Shown one piece after another: positions 53,852 through 62,810 of a stretch of 64,000 bases of DNA (position 1 is the first letter of the stretch; every line of letters begins with the position of its first letter). This stretch comes from JANPIX01 sp031425195 (GTDB lineage: Bacteria > Pseudomonadota > Alphaproteobacteria > Rhodobacterales > Rhodobacteraceae): assembly GCA_031425195.1 (NCBI GenBank), contig JANPIX010000002.1:1-64000 (forward strand), read 5' to 3'. The position numbers and the translations under genes were made by a program. Below the pieces are notes generated by a model that saw only the letters and a list, made by a program, of their open reading frames with translations, did no database searches and was not told the DNA's origin.

Positions 53852-54808
53852 CTACATCGTGACCACGACCGCGCCGCGTTTGTGGCGCGTGTCGGCAACG
53901 GCGTGGGCGGCCCGGATGTCATCAAAGGCAAAGGTCTGCCCAACCAACGGCCGATATCCCCCGGCATGGTAAAGCGCGATCAGGGCATCCATCGCACCCA
54001 AGGTATCGGCGGCGGGGGCAACATGCAGCCGCACCCCCCCGCGCCGGGGCCAGACTGTGTGGCCGATCTGCTGGCCCAGGCTGTTAACCACGACGACGAG
54101 CAGATGGGCGTCGGGTGCCAGCCAAGGGCGGATCTTCGGGTAGGGCAGGGTGCCCGCGCAATCCATCACCACATCGAAGGGTCCTGTCGGCCACGGCGCA
54201 TCATAGCTTTGCGCGTGATGCGCCCCCAGCGACAGGGCAAAGGCCACGTTCTGCGGGCTGCACAGCGCCGTCACCTGTGCCCCCAGATGGCGGGCGATCT
54301 GCACCGCCGCCGATCCGACGGCCCCCGTCGCGCCATTGATCAACAGGTTCTGCCCCGGTCGAAGCCCGCCCTGCCGCACCAGAAAGTCATGCGCCGTCAG
54401 CCCGCCGAAGAAGAACGCAGCCGCCTCGGCATCGCTCAGCCCGTCGGGGATGGGGCGCAGCCGGCCTGCAGCGCTCATCACCAGCTTTTCGGCATGGCAC
54501 CCGCCGCCAAGCCCGGTGATCCCGAACACCCTTTGGCCCGGGGCAAAGCCGGGTGGCCCTTGTTCCACCCGCCCCGCAAACTCCATCCCCATGATGGGGC
54601 GGCGGGGGCGGCGAAGCCCGATCATCAGGCGCAGGACGGGGCCGAAGCCACGCGGCACATCCATCGCGCGCATCCGGCTGTCACCCGCCGTGACCGGGCT
54701 TGCCGTGACGCGGATCAGGACAGACCCCGGCCCGAGCAGAGGGTGCGGCACGTTGCGGATTTCGATCACCGAAGGCGGGCCGTAGGCCAGTGTCATCGCG
54801 GCTTTCAT
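53852..54808 (-). CDS. Zinc-free quinone-oxidoreductase-like dehydrogenase
   Basis: A 318-residue medium-chain dehydrogenase of the quinone oxidoreductase branch. It lacks the structural zinc Cys set. Conserved stretches are GMEFAGRVE, the NADPH motif GATGAVGSAAVQIARHLGA and the end FDDIRAAHAV. It overlaps the upstream XRE gene by 4 bp. Confidence 0.85.
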   Translation of the reverse strand: MKAAMTLAYGPPSVIEIRNVPHPLLGPGSVLIRVTASPVTAGDSRMRAMDVPRGFGPVLRLMIGLRRPRRPIMGMEFAGRVEQGPPGFAPGQRVFGITGLGGGCHAEKLVMSAAGRLRPIPDGLSDAEAAAFFFGGLTAHDFLVRQGGLRPGQNLLINGATGAVGSAAVQIARHLGAQVTALCSPQNVAFALSLGAHHAQSYDAPWPTGPFDVVMDCAGTLPYPKIRPWLAPDAHLLVVVVNSLGQQIGHTVWPRRGGVRLHVAPAADTLGAMDALIALYHAGGYRPLVGQTFAFDDIRAAHAVADTRHKRGAVVVTM

Positions 54809-55023
54809 TCCTGATCCTCGATCTGAAACACCTGATCCAGCGGCTGGCCGAACACGCGGGCGATCTGGAATGCCAGTTCCAGTGATGGAAAATACTTGGC
54901 GTTCTCGATGGCCATGATGGTCTGGCGTGTCACCCCCACCGCTTCGGCAAGGTCTTTCTGCGTGAGTTCCCCGGCGTCAAACCGCAGGCGGCGGATCGTG
55001 TTGGTGATCCTTGGCCGTTTCAA
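54805..55023 (-). CDS. XRE family transcriptional regulator
   Basis: A 72-residue single HTH domain (LTQKDLAEAVGVTRQTIMAIE) of the YozG-like short group, with no ligand domain. It overlaps both neighbours, so it is translated with the membrane protein before it. The CAGGT-rich region upstream of the operon may be its operator. Confidence 0.88.
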   Translation of the reverse strand: MKRPRITNTIRRLRFDAGELTQKDLAEAVGVTRQTIMAIENAKYFPSLELAFQIARVFGQPLDQVFQIEDQE

Positions 55024-55475
55024 AGGGCAAACCCCCGGCGGTACAGCACCATCTTTGTCAGCATCCCCGCCATGTCGCCCGCCGCACAGGCCGCAAGCAC
55101 GATGTTCAACGCCAGAACGACGCCCACCCCGAAGGCCAGCGCGACAACGGCCCCCACGATCCCCACAGATATCACCACCAGCGTCACCTGCAGGCCCAGA
55201 AGCCCGATCTGACTGTCCCGTTCGTCTTTCAAAAACAGCGGCTTACGCTCGCCCGTCACCACGGCGTACCCGATGTTGAACAGGATGGTCAGCGCAATGC
55301 CGATGCCGATGGCGATCAGGATCAGCCACAACACAGACCGCGCCCAAAGCATCGGGCCGTCCGCGCCATCAAAGGCACCCGCGCTGTGCCTTGCCGCCAG
55401 AACACTGACCATCAACCCCCAGCTGATCAGACTGATCAGGATTCCAACCACAGTATTCCGCTCTTCAAATGACAT
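55020..55475 (-). CDS. Small membrane protein paired with XRE regulator
   Basis: A 151-residue protein with about four helices. The cytoplasmic loop has KPLFLKDERDSQIGLLGLQ. Such DUF2178-like membrane proteins often precede a short XRE gene. Its role may be sensing or sequestering the regulator; that is inference. It is first in the three-gene operon with a dehydrogenase. Confidence 0.75.
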   Translation of the reverse strand: MSFEERNTVVGILISLISWGLMVSVLAARHSAGAFDGADGPMLWARSVLWLILIAIGIGIALTILFNIGYAVVTGERKPLFLKDERDSQIGLLGLQVTLVVISVGIVGAVVALAFGVGVVLALNIVLAACAAGDMAGMLTKMVLYRRGFAL

Positions 55476-55509
55476 GCTGCCCCCGAATCTGGATCAACTT
55501 TCTTGTCAT

Positions 55510-55551
55510 CAGGTATGGCAACCTGAACCTCAGGTCAAAGATTTTTACCTG
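55510..55551. promoter_or_regulatory. CAGGT/ACCTG inverted repeats
   Basis: Two inverted pairs of CAGGT and ACCTG occur at 55510/55521 and 55531/55547, with an ACCT half between. They lie 35-75 bp before the leftward XRE operon and 60-100 bp before the ThuA-like gene, so could control either. Confidence 0.45.
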
Positions 55552-55610
55552 CAACCGGATTGACCTTCCCTGACCCGCCAGCCACTTTGGCGCGAAACAG
55601 GGGGGCGAAC

Positions 55611-56264
55611 ATGACCAGGGCATTGATCACATGGGGCGGCTGGCCGGGGCACGAACCTGACAAGGTGGCGGCCCTGTTCGCCGGATGGTTGCGTGATGCG
55701 GGGATGGAGGTGTCGGTCCACGACACGCTCGCCTGCTTTGACGATCCGGCGGCGGTGGCCCTGAATGATCTGATCGTTCCCGTCTGGACAATGAGCACGA
55801 TTGCCAAGGAACAGGCGCAGGCCGTGGCCGATGCAGTGGCGGCCGGGTCGGGCATCGCCGGCTGCCATGGCGGCATGTGCGACGCCTTTCGCAATGACGT
55901 GACGTGGCAGTTCCTGACTGGGGCACAGTGGGTGGCGCATCCCGGCAACGACGGGGTGGAGTATGGCGTGCGCATTACCTCGGATCACGAGGTGGTGGCG
56001 GGCATTGCCGATTTCGCGGTGCAGACGGAACAATACTACCTGCATGTCGACCCGGCAGTTCAGATCCATGCCGTTTGCGACTTTCCGGTCGTCGACGGTC
56101 CCCATGCCGTGAACGGCCCGGTGGCTATGCCCGTCGTCTATACCAAAGGCTGGGGCGAGGGGCGGGTCTACTACAACGCGCTGGGCCATCAGGCCAATGT
56201 GATCGATCACGGCCCCGCCGCCGAACTGCTGCGGCGCGGCCTGTTGTGGGCGACACGGCGCTGA
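55611..56264 (+). CDS. ThuA domain-containing protein
   Basis: A 217-residue class I glutamine-amidotransferase-like protein of the ThuA family. Stretches are GGWPGHEPDKV, GCHGGMCDAFR and GEGRVYYNALGHQ. ThuA relatives are linked to trehalose/sugar use, but no sugar gene is nearby. The start is the ATG with GGGGGCG upstream. Confidence 0.85.
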   Translation: MTRALITWGGWPGHEPDKVAALFAGWLRDAGMEVSVHDTLACFDDPAAVALNDLIVPVWTMSTIAKEQAQAVADAVAAGSGIAGCHGGMCDAFRNDVTWQFLTGAQWVAHPGNDGVEYGVRITSDHEVVAGIADFAVQTEQYYLHVDPAVQIHAVCDFPVVDGPHAVNGPVAMPVVYTKGWGEGRVYYNALGHQANVIDHGPAAELLRRGLLWATRR

Positions 56265-56350
56265 CCGGGCGGAACCGCCGATGACATTCCCGTTGCCTTG
56301 ACGCGGGCGGTGGGGGGACGCAAGGTCCGCCCAAACAGAAAGGTGCCCGT

Positions 56351-57637
56351 TTGGCCAGAAAGCCCCCACCCTTTGCCGCCTTTGAATGGATGATCGCCTG
56401 GCGCTACCTGCGGGCCCGCCGCGCCGAAGGCGGGGTCAGCGTGATGACATGGATCAGCCTGATCGGCATCACCCTCGCCGTGTTCGCGCTGATCGCCACG
56501 CTGTCGGTGCGGGCAGGGTTTCGGGCGGAGTTTGTCGATACCATTCTAGGGGCCAATGCCCATGTCACTGTTTACGCCCCACAGCAGGTGGACGAAAACG
56601 GCCGCGTCGTTGACGGTTTCACGGATTACGATGATGTAGCTGGCCGCGTTGCGGCCATTGACGGCGTTACTCGGGCGGCACCGCTGGTCAAGGGGCAGGT
56701 CATGGCCACCGCCAACGGCACCAATCTTGGGGCCGAGGTGTTCGGCATCCGCCGCGCCGATCTGGAAACCATCCGCCGTGTCGGCATCGGGGCCGAACAT
56801 CAGGGCGATATCGCCGAATTCGAGGCGGGCATCGCCATCGGGTCGGGCATCGCGCGCGAACTTGGCCTTGGCGTCGGCGACAAGCTGCGCCTGATTTCGC
56901 CCGACGGGGCCAGAACGCCGATGGGCAGCAGCCCGCGTGTCAAGGCATACGAAGTCACCTACATCTTTACCGCAGGCCGTTACGACATCGACCGAACCCG
57001 CATCTACATGCCCTTTGCCGAAGCGCAGTCCTATTTCAACAGCGAAGGCCGCGCGGATGAGATCGAGGTGATGGTGACAGACCCCGAACAGGTGGACAGC
57101 TATCTGTCCGCTGTGCAGACGGCGGCAGGCCCGCAAAGCCTGCTGTGGACATGGCGCGACTCTGCCGGGTCGTTCCTGCGCGCGCTCGATATCGAAGACA
57201 ACGTCATGTTCATCATCCTGTCGATCCTTGTCCTGATCGCCACGATGAACATCGTCTCTGGCCTGATCATGCTGGTCAAGAACAAGGGGCGCGACATCGG
57301 CATCCTGCGCACGATGGGCCTGACCGAAGGGTCGATCCTGCGCATCTTCTTCATCTGCGGGGCCTTTACCGGCCTTGTCGGCACGGCACTCGGCGTCATC
57401 TTCGGCTGTCTGTTCGCGCTGTATATCGATCCGATCTTTTCCTTCGTGAACTATGTCGCCGGGGGCGGGGTCTGGGATCCGTCGATCCGTGGCATCTACA
57501 ACCTTCCAGCACGGCTTCAGTGGGGCGATGTCCTGTCCGCTGTCAGCTTGTCGCTGGGCCTGTCGTTCATCATCACCCTGTTCCCCGCGCGCCGCGCCGC
57601 CCGCATGAACCCGGTGGAGGCGCTGCGCTATGAATGA
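56351..57637 (+). CDS. lolC: Lipoprotein-releasing permease, LolC/LolE family
   Basis: A 428-residue inner-membrane protein. One helix near residue 28 is followed by a large periplasmic MacB-like domain and three C-terminal helices (FtsX-like). The start MARKPPPF is a TTG with AAAGG upstream. Many alphaproteobacteria have one LolF-type protein in place of LolC and LolE, and that may be the case here. It overlaps lolD by 8 bp. Confidence 0.92.
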   Translation: MARKPPPFAAFEWMIAWRYLRARRAEGGVSVMTWISLIGITLAVFALIATLSVRAGFRAEFVDTILGANAHVTVYAPQQVDENGRVVDGFTDYDDVAGRVAAIDGVTRAAPLVKGQVMATANGTNLGAEVFGIRRADLETIRRVGIGAEHQGDIAEFEAGIAIGSGIARELGLGVGDKLRLISPDGARTPMGSSPRVKAYEVTYIFTAGRYDIDRTRIYMPFAEAQSYFNSEGRADEIEVMVTDPEQVDSYLSAVQTAAGPQSLLWTWRDSAGSFLRALDIEDNVMFIILSILVLIATMNIVSGLIMLVKNKGRDIGILRTMGLTEGSILRIFFICGAFTGLVGTALGVIFGCLFALYIDPIFSFVNYVAGGGVWDPSIRGIYNLPARLQWGDVLSAVSLSLGLSFIITLFPARRAARMNPVEALRYE

Positions 57638-58307
57638 CCCGATGCTGCAGCTTGAAACCATCACCAAGGTTTACAACGCTGGCAAACCCGCCGAAGTGGC
57701 CGTGCTGCGCGGTGCGTCCCTGACAGTCGGCACGGGCGAAGTGGTGGCACTGGTTGCGCCATCCGGGGCGGGCAAATCCACCCTGTTGCACATCGCGGGG
57801 CTGCTGGACGTGGCCGATACCGGCACAGTCCGGCTGGCCGGCAACAATGTCGATGGCCTGTCAGACCGCGCCCGCACCGATCTGCGGCGGCAGGAGGTGG
57901 GGTTCATCTATCAGTTCCACCATCTGCTGCCGGAATTCACCGCGCTCGAAAACATCGTGATCGCACAACTTGCCAACGGCACCACCCGCCCCTTGGCCGA
58001 GGCGCGGGCGATGGATCTTCTGACGCGCGTCGGCATCGGCCCGCGTGCCCACCACCGCCCCGCCGCCCTGTCGGGGGGCGAACAACAGCGCGTTGCCTTC
58101 TGCCGCGCACTGGCAAATGGCCCCCGGCTGCTTTTGGCCGACGAACCGACCGGCAACCTTGACCCCGGCACTGCGGATCAGGTCTTTTCGGCGCTGATGG
58201 ATCTTGTTCGCACCACAGGCTTGTCCGCCCTGATCGCAACCCACAACATGGAACTGGCGGCGCGGATGGACAGGATCGTCAGGCTGGACGCGGGCCTTGT
58301 CGCGTAA
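57630..58307 (+). CDS. lolD: Lipoprotein-releasing ATP-binding protein LolD
   Basis: A 225-residue ABC ATPase. Walker A is APSGAGKST, the signature LSGGEQQRVAF, Walker B LLADEPTGNLD, and H-loop IATHN. It powers the upstream LolC/E permease in passing lipoproteins to the outer-membrane route, including perhaps the small lipoproteins at 35-36 kb. Confidence 0.95.
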   Translation: MNDPMLQLETITKVYNAGKPAEVAVLRGASLTVGTGEVVALVAPSGAGKSTLLHIAGLLDVADTGTVRLAGNNVDGLSDRARTDLRRQEVGFIYQFHHLLPEFTALENIVIAQLANGTTRPLAEARAMDLLTRVGIGPRAHHRPAALSGGEQQRVAFCRALANGPRLLLADEPTGNLDPGTADQVFSALMDLVRTTGLSALIATHNMELAARMDRIVRLDAGLVA

Positions 58308-58319
58308 CGGGGGGCCACG

Positions 58320-58814
58320 ATGAAACGCCAATTCTGGTTAGCGGCGGCGGCCTTCTGCCTTTTCGCCACGGCTGCGCCTGCGGAAACGGTGATCATCCGC
58401 AATGATGGTGGCGGCGATATACCCACCTACCGCGACCGCCGTGCCCGGCTGGCCGCAAGCGGGGACGACATCCGGATCGAGGCAAAGTGCCTGTCCGCCT
58501 GCACCATCTTTACCACTCTGCCCAATGCCTGCGTCATGCCCAACGCGCAGATCGGGTTTCACGGCGCGACCCCGGATTCGGGCATCCCGTCCATCGACCG
58601 GATGATGGATATGCGCATGGGCGAATTCTATCGCGGCGAAGTGCGCAAGCGATTTGAATCGAAGTGGCGGTTTCTGGGCGGTGGCGATCAGTTTCAGGTC
58701 ATCTCCGGGCGCAGGCTGGCGGAACTTGATCCGGAAATCCACCTTTGCGAAGGGCCCGAACAGGGCGGCAAACGCCCCCGCAAACGGGCCGAAAAGATCC
58801 TGCAGGATCAGTGA
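58320..58814 (+). CDS. Periplasmic SAC-motif protein (crotonase/ClpP-like)
   Basis: A 164-residue protein with a signal peptide (1-21, ending PAE). After IRNDGGGD it has the nucleophile-like CLSACT (S59-A60-C61) and the FHGA block (H81). This is the layout of small periplasmic ClpP/crotonase-like proteins in alphaproteobacteria. Catalysis is not proven. It lies 12 bp after lolD and so may share its transcript. Confidence 0.7.
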   Translation: MKRQFWLAAAAFCLFATAAPAETVIIRNDGGGDIPTYRDRRARLAASGDDIRIEAKCLSACTIFTTLPNACVMPNAQIGFHGATPDSGIPSIDRMMDMRMGEFYRGEVRKRFESKWRFLGGGDQFQVISGRRLAELDPEIHLCEGPEQGGKRPRKRAEKILQDQ

Positions 58815-58817
58815 CGC

Positions 58818-60080
58818 TCACGCCCCGCTGTCAAAACAGAAAGCCCCCTCTTTCCACGTTGCCCCGTCCACCGTCGCATTGGCGAACCGGATGGCATAGC
58901 GTTTGTCGCGCGCCAGACGCGGGCTTGGGTCGGGTGCAATCAGGCACAACCGCGCAGGCACCAGCCCGGCCGGCAGGGCCGCGCTCACCGTCACGGTTTC
59001 GCCCGGCGCGATGTCCGCAAGGTTGCCCCCAAAGGTCGTAGGCGTCTCGTTCTCAACCCGCAGCTTCATCACGCGCGGTCGCGACAGCGCGGCCCAACCC
59101 TCGTTCACCAGTGTGACCTCCAGCCGGTCGCCCGCCACCTCTGCCGCGATCAGGCGCAGCCGGTATCCCATCTTGTCGGTGATCTTGCCAAAGCACCCCC
59201 CGGCACGCCAGCTTTTGTGAAACTCGGTGTAATACCCAAGGCCCAGCGCAGACAGATGGAACTGCGGCCCCTCCTCCAGGATCGGGCCGCACCCCTTGCG
59301 GATCGCCCCCGGCTCGGCATCGCAGGTTTCGCCCGAAAAATAGGTGTCCGCCGTCAGCGCCATCATCTTTGCCCGCTGCGCCGCGCGAATTGACGGCTTT
59401 TCTGCGTAACTGCCCACATCCGTCGGCGACGACAGGAAACAGTCGTTGTGCAACCCGAACCGCCCGATATCCCCCGCATCCGCCCAGTCGATCAGATCCG
59501 CCGGATAGCGCCACTGCAACGGCACGACGCTCGGCAAGGCGCCCAGCAACGCATCCCGGATCACAGCCTTCCGCAATGGCCGGTTCAGCCCGTTTGACGA
59601 GGTATGCCCCTCGCCCCAGGCCCCGATGAACCCCGCCTGCATCACGGTGATCAGATCGGCATTGTCGCGCAACACCGGCTTCAACTGCGCGATATGCTGC
59701 AGCACAATGTCCAGCGGCGCGTCCTTGGCATCCTTATACTCCTGACTCGACTGCGGATAGTTGTAGGCGAACCGCAGGATCACCCGCATCCCCGTCGCCC
59801 GCACCTTGTCGAAACTCATCCCCAGATCGGCCAGAAACCCCGCCGACAGCCGCCTGTTGCGGAAACCGTCCAGCCGCACAACGGCATAAGTCACTGTCAG
59901 CCCGCGCTGCCGCATGTCGCGCAGATCCGCCTCGCGCACCGTGCGAAAATCGTTCCCGGCAAATTCCCACCACCCCCGATCCGGGTTCACCACAGGCTCG
60001 GTGGCCGGGCTGAAGGTGACGGTCTGCGCCACGGCGGGCGCCGCGCACAGCGCAAGAACAAGGCACAGCAAACGCAACAT
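58818..60080 (-). CDS. DUF4832 domain protein, secreted
   Basis: A 420-residue exported protein (signal about 1-18, ending VAQ). The N-terminal half matches the DUF4874/DUF4832 type (NPDRGWWEF, ILRFAYNYP, GAWGEGHTS), resembling a glycoside-hydrolase barrel with Glu in GAWGEG. A beta-sandwich-like C-terminal part follows. The substrate is unknown; polysaccharide acting is inferred. Confidence 0.8.
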   Translation of the reverse strand: MLRLLCLVLALCAAPAVAQTVTFSPATEPVVNPDRGWWEFAGNDFRTVREADLRDMRQRGLTVTYAVVRLDGFRNRRLSAGFLADLGMSFDKVRATGMRVILRFAYNYPQSSQEYKDAKDAPLDIVLQHIAQLKPVLRDNADLITVMQAGFIGAWGEGHTSSNGLNRPLRKAVIRDALLGALPSVVPLQWRYPADLIDWADAGDIGRFGLHNDCFLSSPTDVGSYAEKPSIRAAQRAKMMALTADTYFSGETCDAEPGAIRKGCGPILEEGPQFHLSALGLGYYTEFHKSWRAGGCFGKITDKMGYRLRLIAAEVAGDRLEVTLVNEGWAALSRPRVMKLRVENETPTTFGGNLADIAPGETVTVSAALPAGLVPARLCLIAPDPSPRLARDKRYAIRFANATVDGATWKEGAFCFDSGA

Positions 60081-60145
60081 GAAAAGGCCTCCCCCCAGGA
60101 ACAGCCCCATCTTGCACAGCAGATCGTCCCGCCAAAGGAAAATTG

Positions 60146-60856
60146 TCAGCGACGCGCCATTCCCGCGTCAGCCCGCCGCGTGTCCGGCGCAAGGCCCGCA
60201 ATCTCCAGAATCAACTTGCGACGTACCGCCTCGGCAAACCGCCCGCGCCCGTCGGCGGCCACGACGAAAGACCCCGGCCCGCCGATGATCTGCTCCTGAT
60301 AGGTGGCCGTCAGATTGGACGACGACGGTCCCGAACACTCCAGACACAGGATCGGCAACCCGTTGATCGTGATGCCCGCCGCCAGCACCGCGTCGCGCGC
60401 CTCGGCAATCGACGGGCCACTGAAATTGCCAATGCTGTCGCCGGAAAAGTCGATCACCCGGCGCAACCCCGCAATCTCGTTCGCCTCAATCAGATCCCGC
60501 CCCGCAATCAGCGCCGCCCCGATGGCATTGCGCCCCCCCGCCATGCGCGGCGGCACCAGCAGCGCCTCGGCAAAGGCGCGCGCGTCGTCATTGCTGTCGA
60601 TGATCGTCCAGTCCACCACCACCGCCTGATTGGCCGCCCATTCGACATAGGTCACCGCGATCGACCCGGTGAGCGTATCTGCAATCGCATTCAACACCGC
60701 AGGATCCGTGATCGCCTCGGCATAGCCCTGCCGTTGAAACTCGATCTCCGACTGGTCAATGGACCCCGACGCATCGGCGAGAAGCACAAGCTCCAACGCC
60801 ACCTCCTGCGCCTGAAGCGGCGCTGCCAGAAACAGAAGGGGGATCAGGATACGCAT
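60146..60856 (-). CDS. DUF1194 VWA-like secreted protein
   Basis: A 236-residue protein with signal peptide (1-16, LQAQ). The von Willebrand A metal site is DASGSID near residue 28, with FSGDSIGN as the matching second Asp. It fits DUF1194, known from Rhodobacterales. Role unknown. Its 5' end is 90 bp from the repeat array. Confidence 0.82.
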   Translation of the reverse strand: MRILIPLLFLAAPLQAQEVALELVLLADASGSIDQSEIEFQRQGYAEAITDPAVLNAIADTLTGSIAVTYVEWAANQAVVVDWTIIDSNDDARAFAEALLVPPRMAGGRNAIGAALIAGRDLIEANEIAGLRRVIDFSGDSIGNFSGPSIAEARDAVLAAGITINGLPILCLECSGPSSSNLTATYQEQIIGGPGSFVVAADGRGRFAEAVRRKLILEIAGLAPDTRRADAGMARR

Positions 60857-60948
60857 GGCGAAAAGGTAACACGGGTTTTAGCGGCGTGTGGTCACGGATC
60901 GGTGAGGGGTGGCATTGCGCATGTGCCATCCGGCATTCCCAATACGCC

Positions 60949-61800
60949 AAGGATCACCCTTGCCGATTGTCCTGCGGACAATCGGGTGATCCGTTTGGCA
61001 GGCACGCAAGTGAAGGCCAAAGGGCGCAGAACCGTCCTGACATGATCAGAGTGCGGTGCCTGCCCCGGCAGGCGCGGAACGCGCCAGCCCCCGGTGGGGC
61101 AGGCGCGGCACGATGGAGCCTGACAGTCTCAATCGTGCCTTGGAACAACAATCGCCGCGCGCGTTCGGTGCGTGCGGTGCCGGACGGGCGGCGGGGCGAC
61201 CCGGCTCCGTGCAAAGGATCACCCTTGTCGATTGTCCTGCGGACAATCGCGTGATCCGTTTGGCCGGAACGCAAGTGACGGCCAAGGGGCGCACAACCAT
61301 TCCGCCTCCATGCTAGTGCGGTGCCTGCCCCGGCAGGCGCGGAACGCGCCAGCCCCGGGTGGGGCAGGCGCGGCACGATTGAGCCTGACAGTCTCAATCG
61401 TGCCTCTGAACAACAATCGCCGCGCGCGTTCAGTGGATGCAGGGGCGGGCAGCGGGCGACCCGCGGCGGCGTCAAAGGATTACCCTTGCCGATTGTCCTG
61501 CGGACAATCGCGTGATCCGTTTGGCCGGAGCGCGAGCGAAGGCCAAGGCGCGCGCCACCATCCCGACGTCACCAGAGTGCGGTGCCTGCCCCGGCGGGCG
61601 CGGAACGCGCCAGCCCCGGGAGGGGCAGGCGCGGCACGATGGAGCCTGACAGTCTCAATCGTGCCTTGGAACAACAATCGCCGCCCGCGTTCGGAGCGTG
61701 CAGAGGATCAGCTTTGCTTACGGCCCTGCGAACAATAGCGCCATCCGTGAGGCGATGGCACAATCCAACTGCGCCGGGCAATCTTGCCCGCGCCATCGGC
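60949..61800. repeat. Tandem array of about 260-bp hairpin-rich repeats
   Basis: Three near-identical units begin at 60949, 61214 and 61475; a fourth, worn copy begins near 61703. Each has the same order: GGATCACC/GGTGATCC-type hairpin enclosing CGATTGTCC-TGC-GGACAATCG, a TTGGCC/GGCCAA hairpin, a long GC-rich hairpin (GTGCCTGCCCC to GGGGCAGGCGC) and GGCACGATTGAG/CTCAATCGTGCC. Short ORFs occur in several frames but no reading frame is kept between copies with a start signal. The region is 1119 bp without a real gene. No transposase, attC core or Cas gene was seen. Confidence 0.9.
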
Positions 61801-61890
61801 TAAGAGGAGAGAGAGGCGCGTACCCAACCGAAAACAGCCTGTTGTCAGGTGTACATACGGAAAACATACGGAAGGCATACAGAGTGAATA

Positions 61891-61914
61891 CGGGGGCAAG
61901 TACGCTTGCCCCCG
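61891..61914. terminator. Hairpin downstream of second RTX gene
   Basis: CGGGGGCAAG and CTTGCCCCCG make a perfect 10-bp stem around TACG, 62 bp beyond the leftward RTX stop. No T-run follows, so it may end or protect the RTX message. Confidence 0.5.
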
Positions 61915-61975
61915 CAAGATCACACGTCAGATCGAAGATTCGTTAAAATGCCCGTCTTTTCAAAGAGTAAGCATA

Positions 61976-62734
61976 TCAGATAAACACAAAGTCGTTTCGT
62001 TCCAGATCACGATGGTCAAAATTCGCAAAAACGATGCGCACGTTCCCAAAGGTAACCAAAGCATCTTGGCCAATATCGGAAATGCGGATTTGCGAAAAAC
62101 GAACAGCGCCGCTGTCAATAACAATGCTATCACTGGCGTGATTGAAATCAGAAATCGTGTCGCTCCCTCCAGTGTTCTCAAAAAAGAACGCATCTTGACC
62201 GCTTGATCCGGTCAATACATCGTTACCCTGATTTCCGAAAATCGCATCATTTCCGCCGCCGCCATTGATACGATCTCTGCCAAAATTTCCGCTTAGATTG
62301 TCATTGCCGCTGTCACCAAACACAAAGTCATCGCCACCACCGCCAAAGATCAAATCCTTTCCGCTGAATCCATGCAAAGTGTCGCCATACTTGTTACCCA
62401 AGATTTGATCGTTTCCGCCAAGTGCCGCCTGCAACCCACCGCTTAGAAATCTGCCAAAGCTTATGTTGGCATCTTCAACCGTGACCAACAAGTTTCCATA
62501 TCTCTCAAAATCTGCGGCGTACACGATATCATCATAAACTTTACTTGTTCCAAGACTGTTAGTGAGCAGAGTAAAAGAAAAACCCCGACCTGCCGCATAC
62601 ATATCAAGATAAAAGTCATCGCCCAGTGGATCGGTGTCGTAGAAATTAGCTGCATAAAAACCATAGGACGCGGCGTTGCCAGCTACCAAGGCCAGACCTT
62701 GCCCGTAAGTGTCATACACGTAGATTTTGGTCAC
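61976..62734 (-). CDS. AT-rich RTX calcium-binding protein
   Basis: A 252-residue protein. Residues 1-100 are not recognised. Residues about 105-185 hold roughly eight GGxGxD repeats (such as GGGGDDFVFGDSGND). A repeat-free end (residues 186-252) resembles the C-terminal type I secretion region. It starts with MTKIYVYDTYG. Base composition and codon use are much less GC-rich than the neighbours, so recent transfer is likely. It is different from the RTX protein at 7.4 kb except for the repeats. Confidence 0.87.
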   Translation of the reverse strand: MTKIYVYDTYGQGLALVAGNAASYGFYAANFYDTDPLGDDFYLDMYAAGRGFSFTLLTNSLGTSKVYDDIVYAADFERYGNLLVTVEDANISFGRFLSGGLQAALGGNDQILGNKYGDTLHGFSGKDLIFGGGGDDFVFGDSGNDNLSGNFGRDRINGGGGNDAIFGNQGNDVLTGSSGQDAFFFENTGGSDTISDFNHASDSIVIDSGAVRFSQIRISDIGQDALVTFGNVRIVFANFDHRDLERNDFVFI

Positions 62735-62810
62735 TTGACTACCCCTGTACTTTTAAATTCCCATAAGAAAGATAGGTAATTGTGACGTAGGGTCAAGATG
62801 CCTCGCACAC

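Noticed and set aside
60954..61475. 173-residue minus-strand frame through the repeat array
   Set aside because: Its repeated protein segments simply reflect the DNA repeats; frame is not kept through the third unit and no start signal is seen.
60949..61800. Integron or CRISPR array
   Set aside because: There are no GTTRRRY/RYYYAAC attC cores, the repeats are too long and the spacers too short for CRISPR, and no integrase or Cas gene is nearby.
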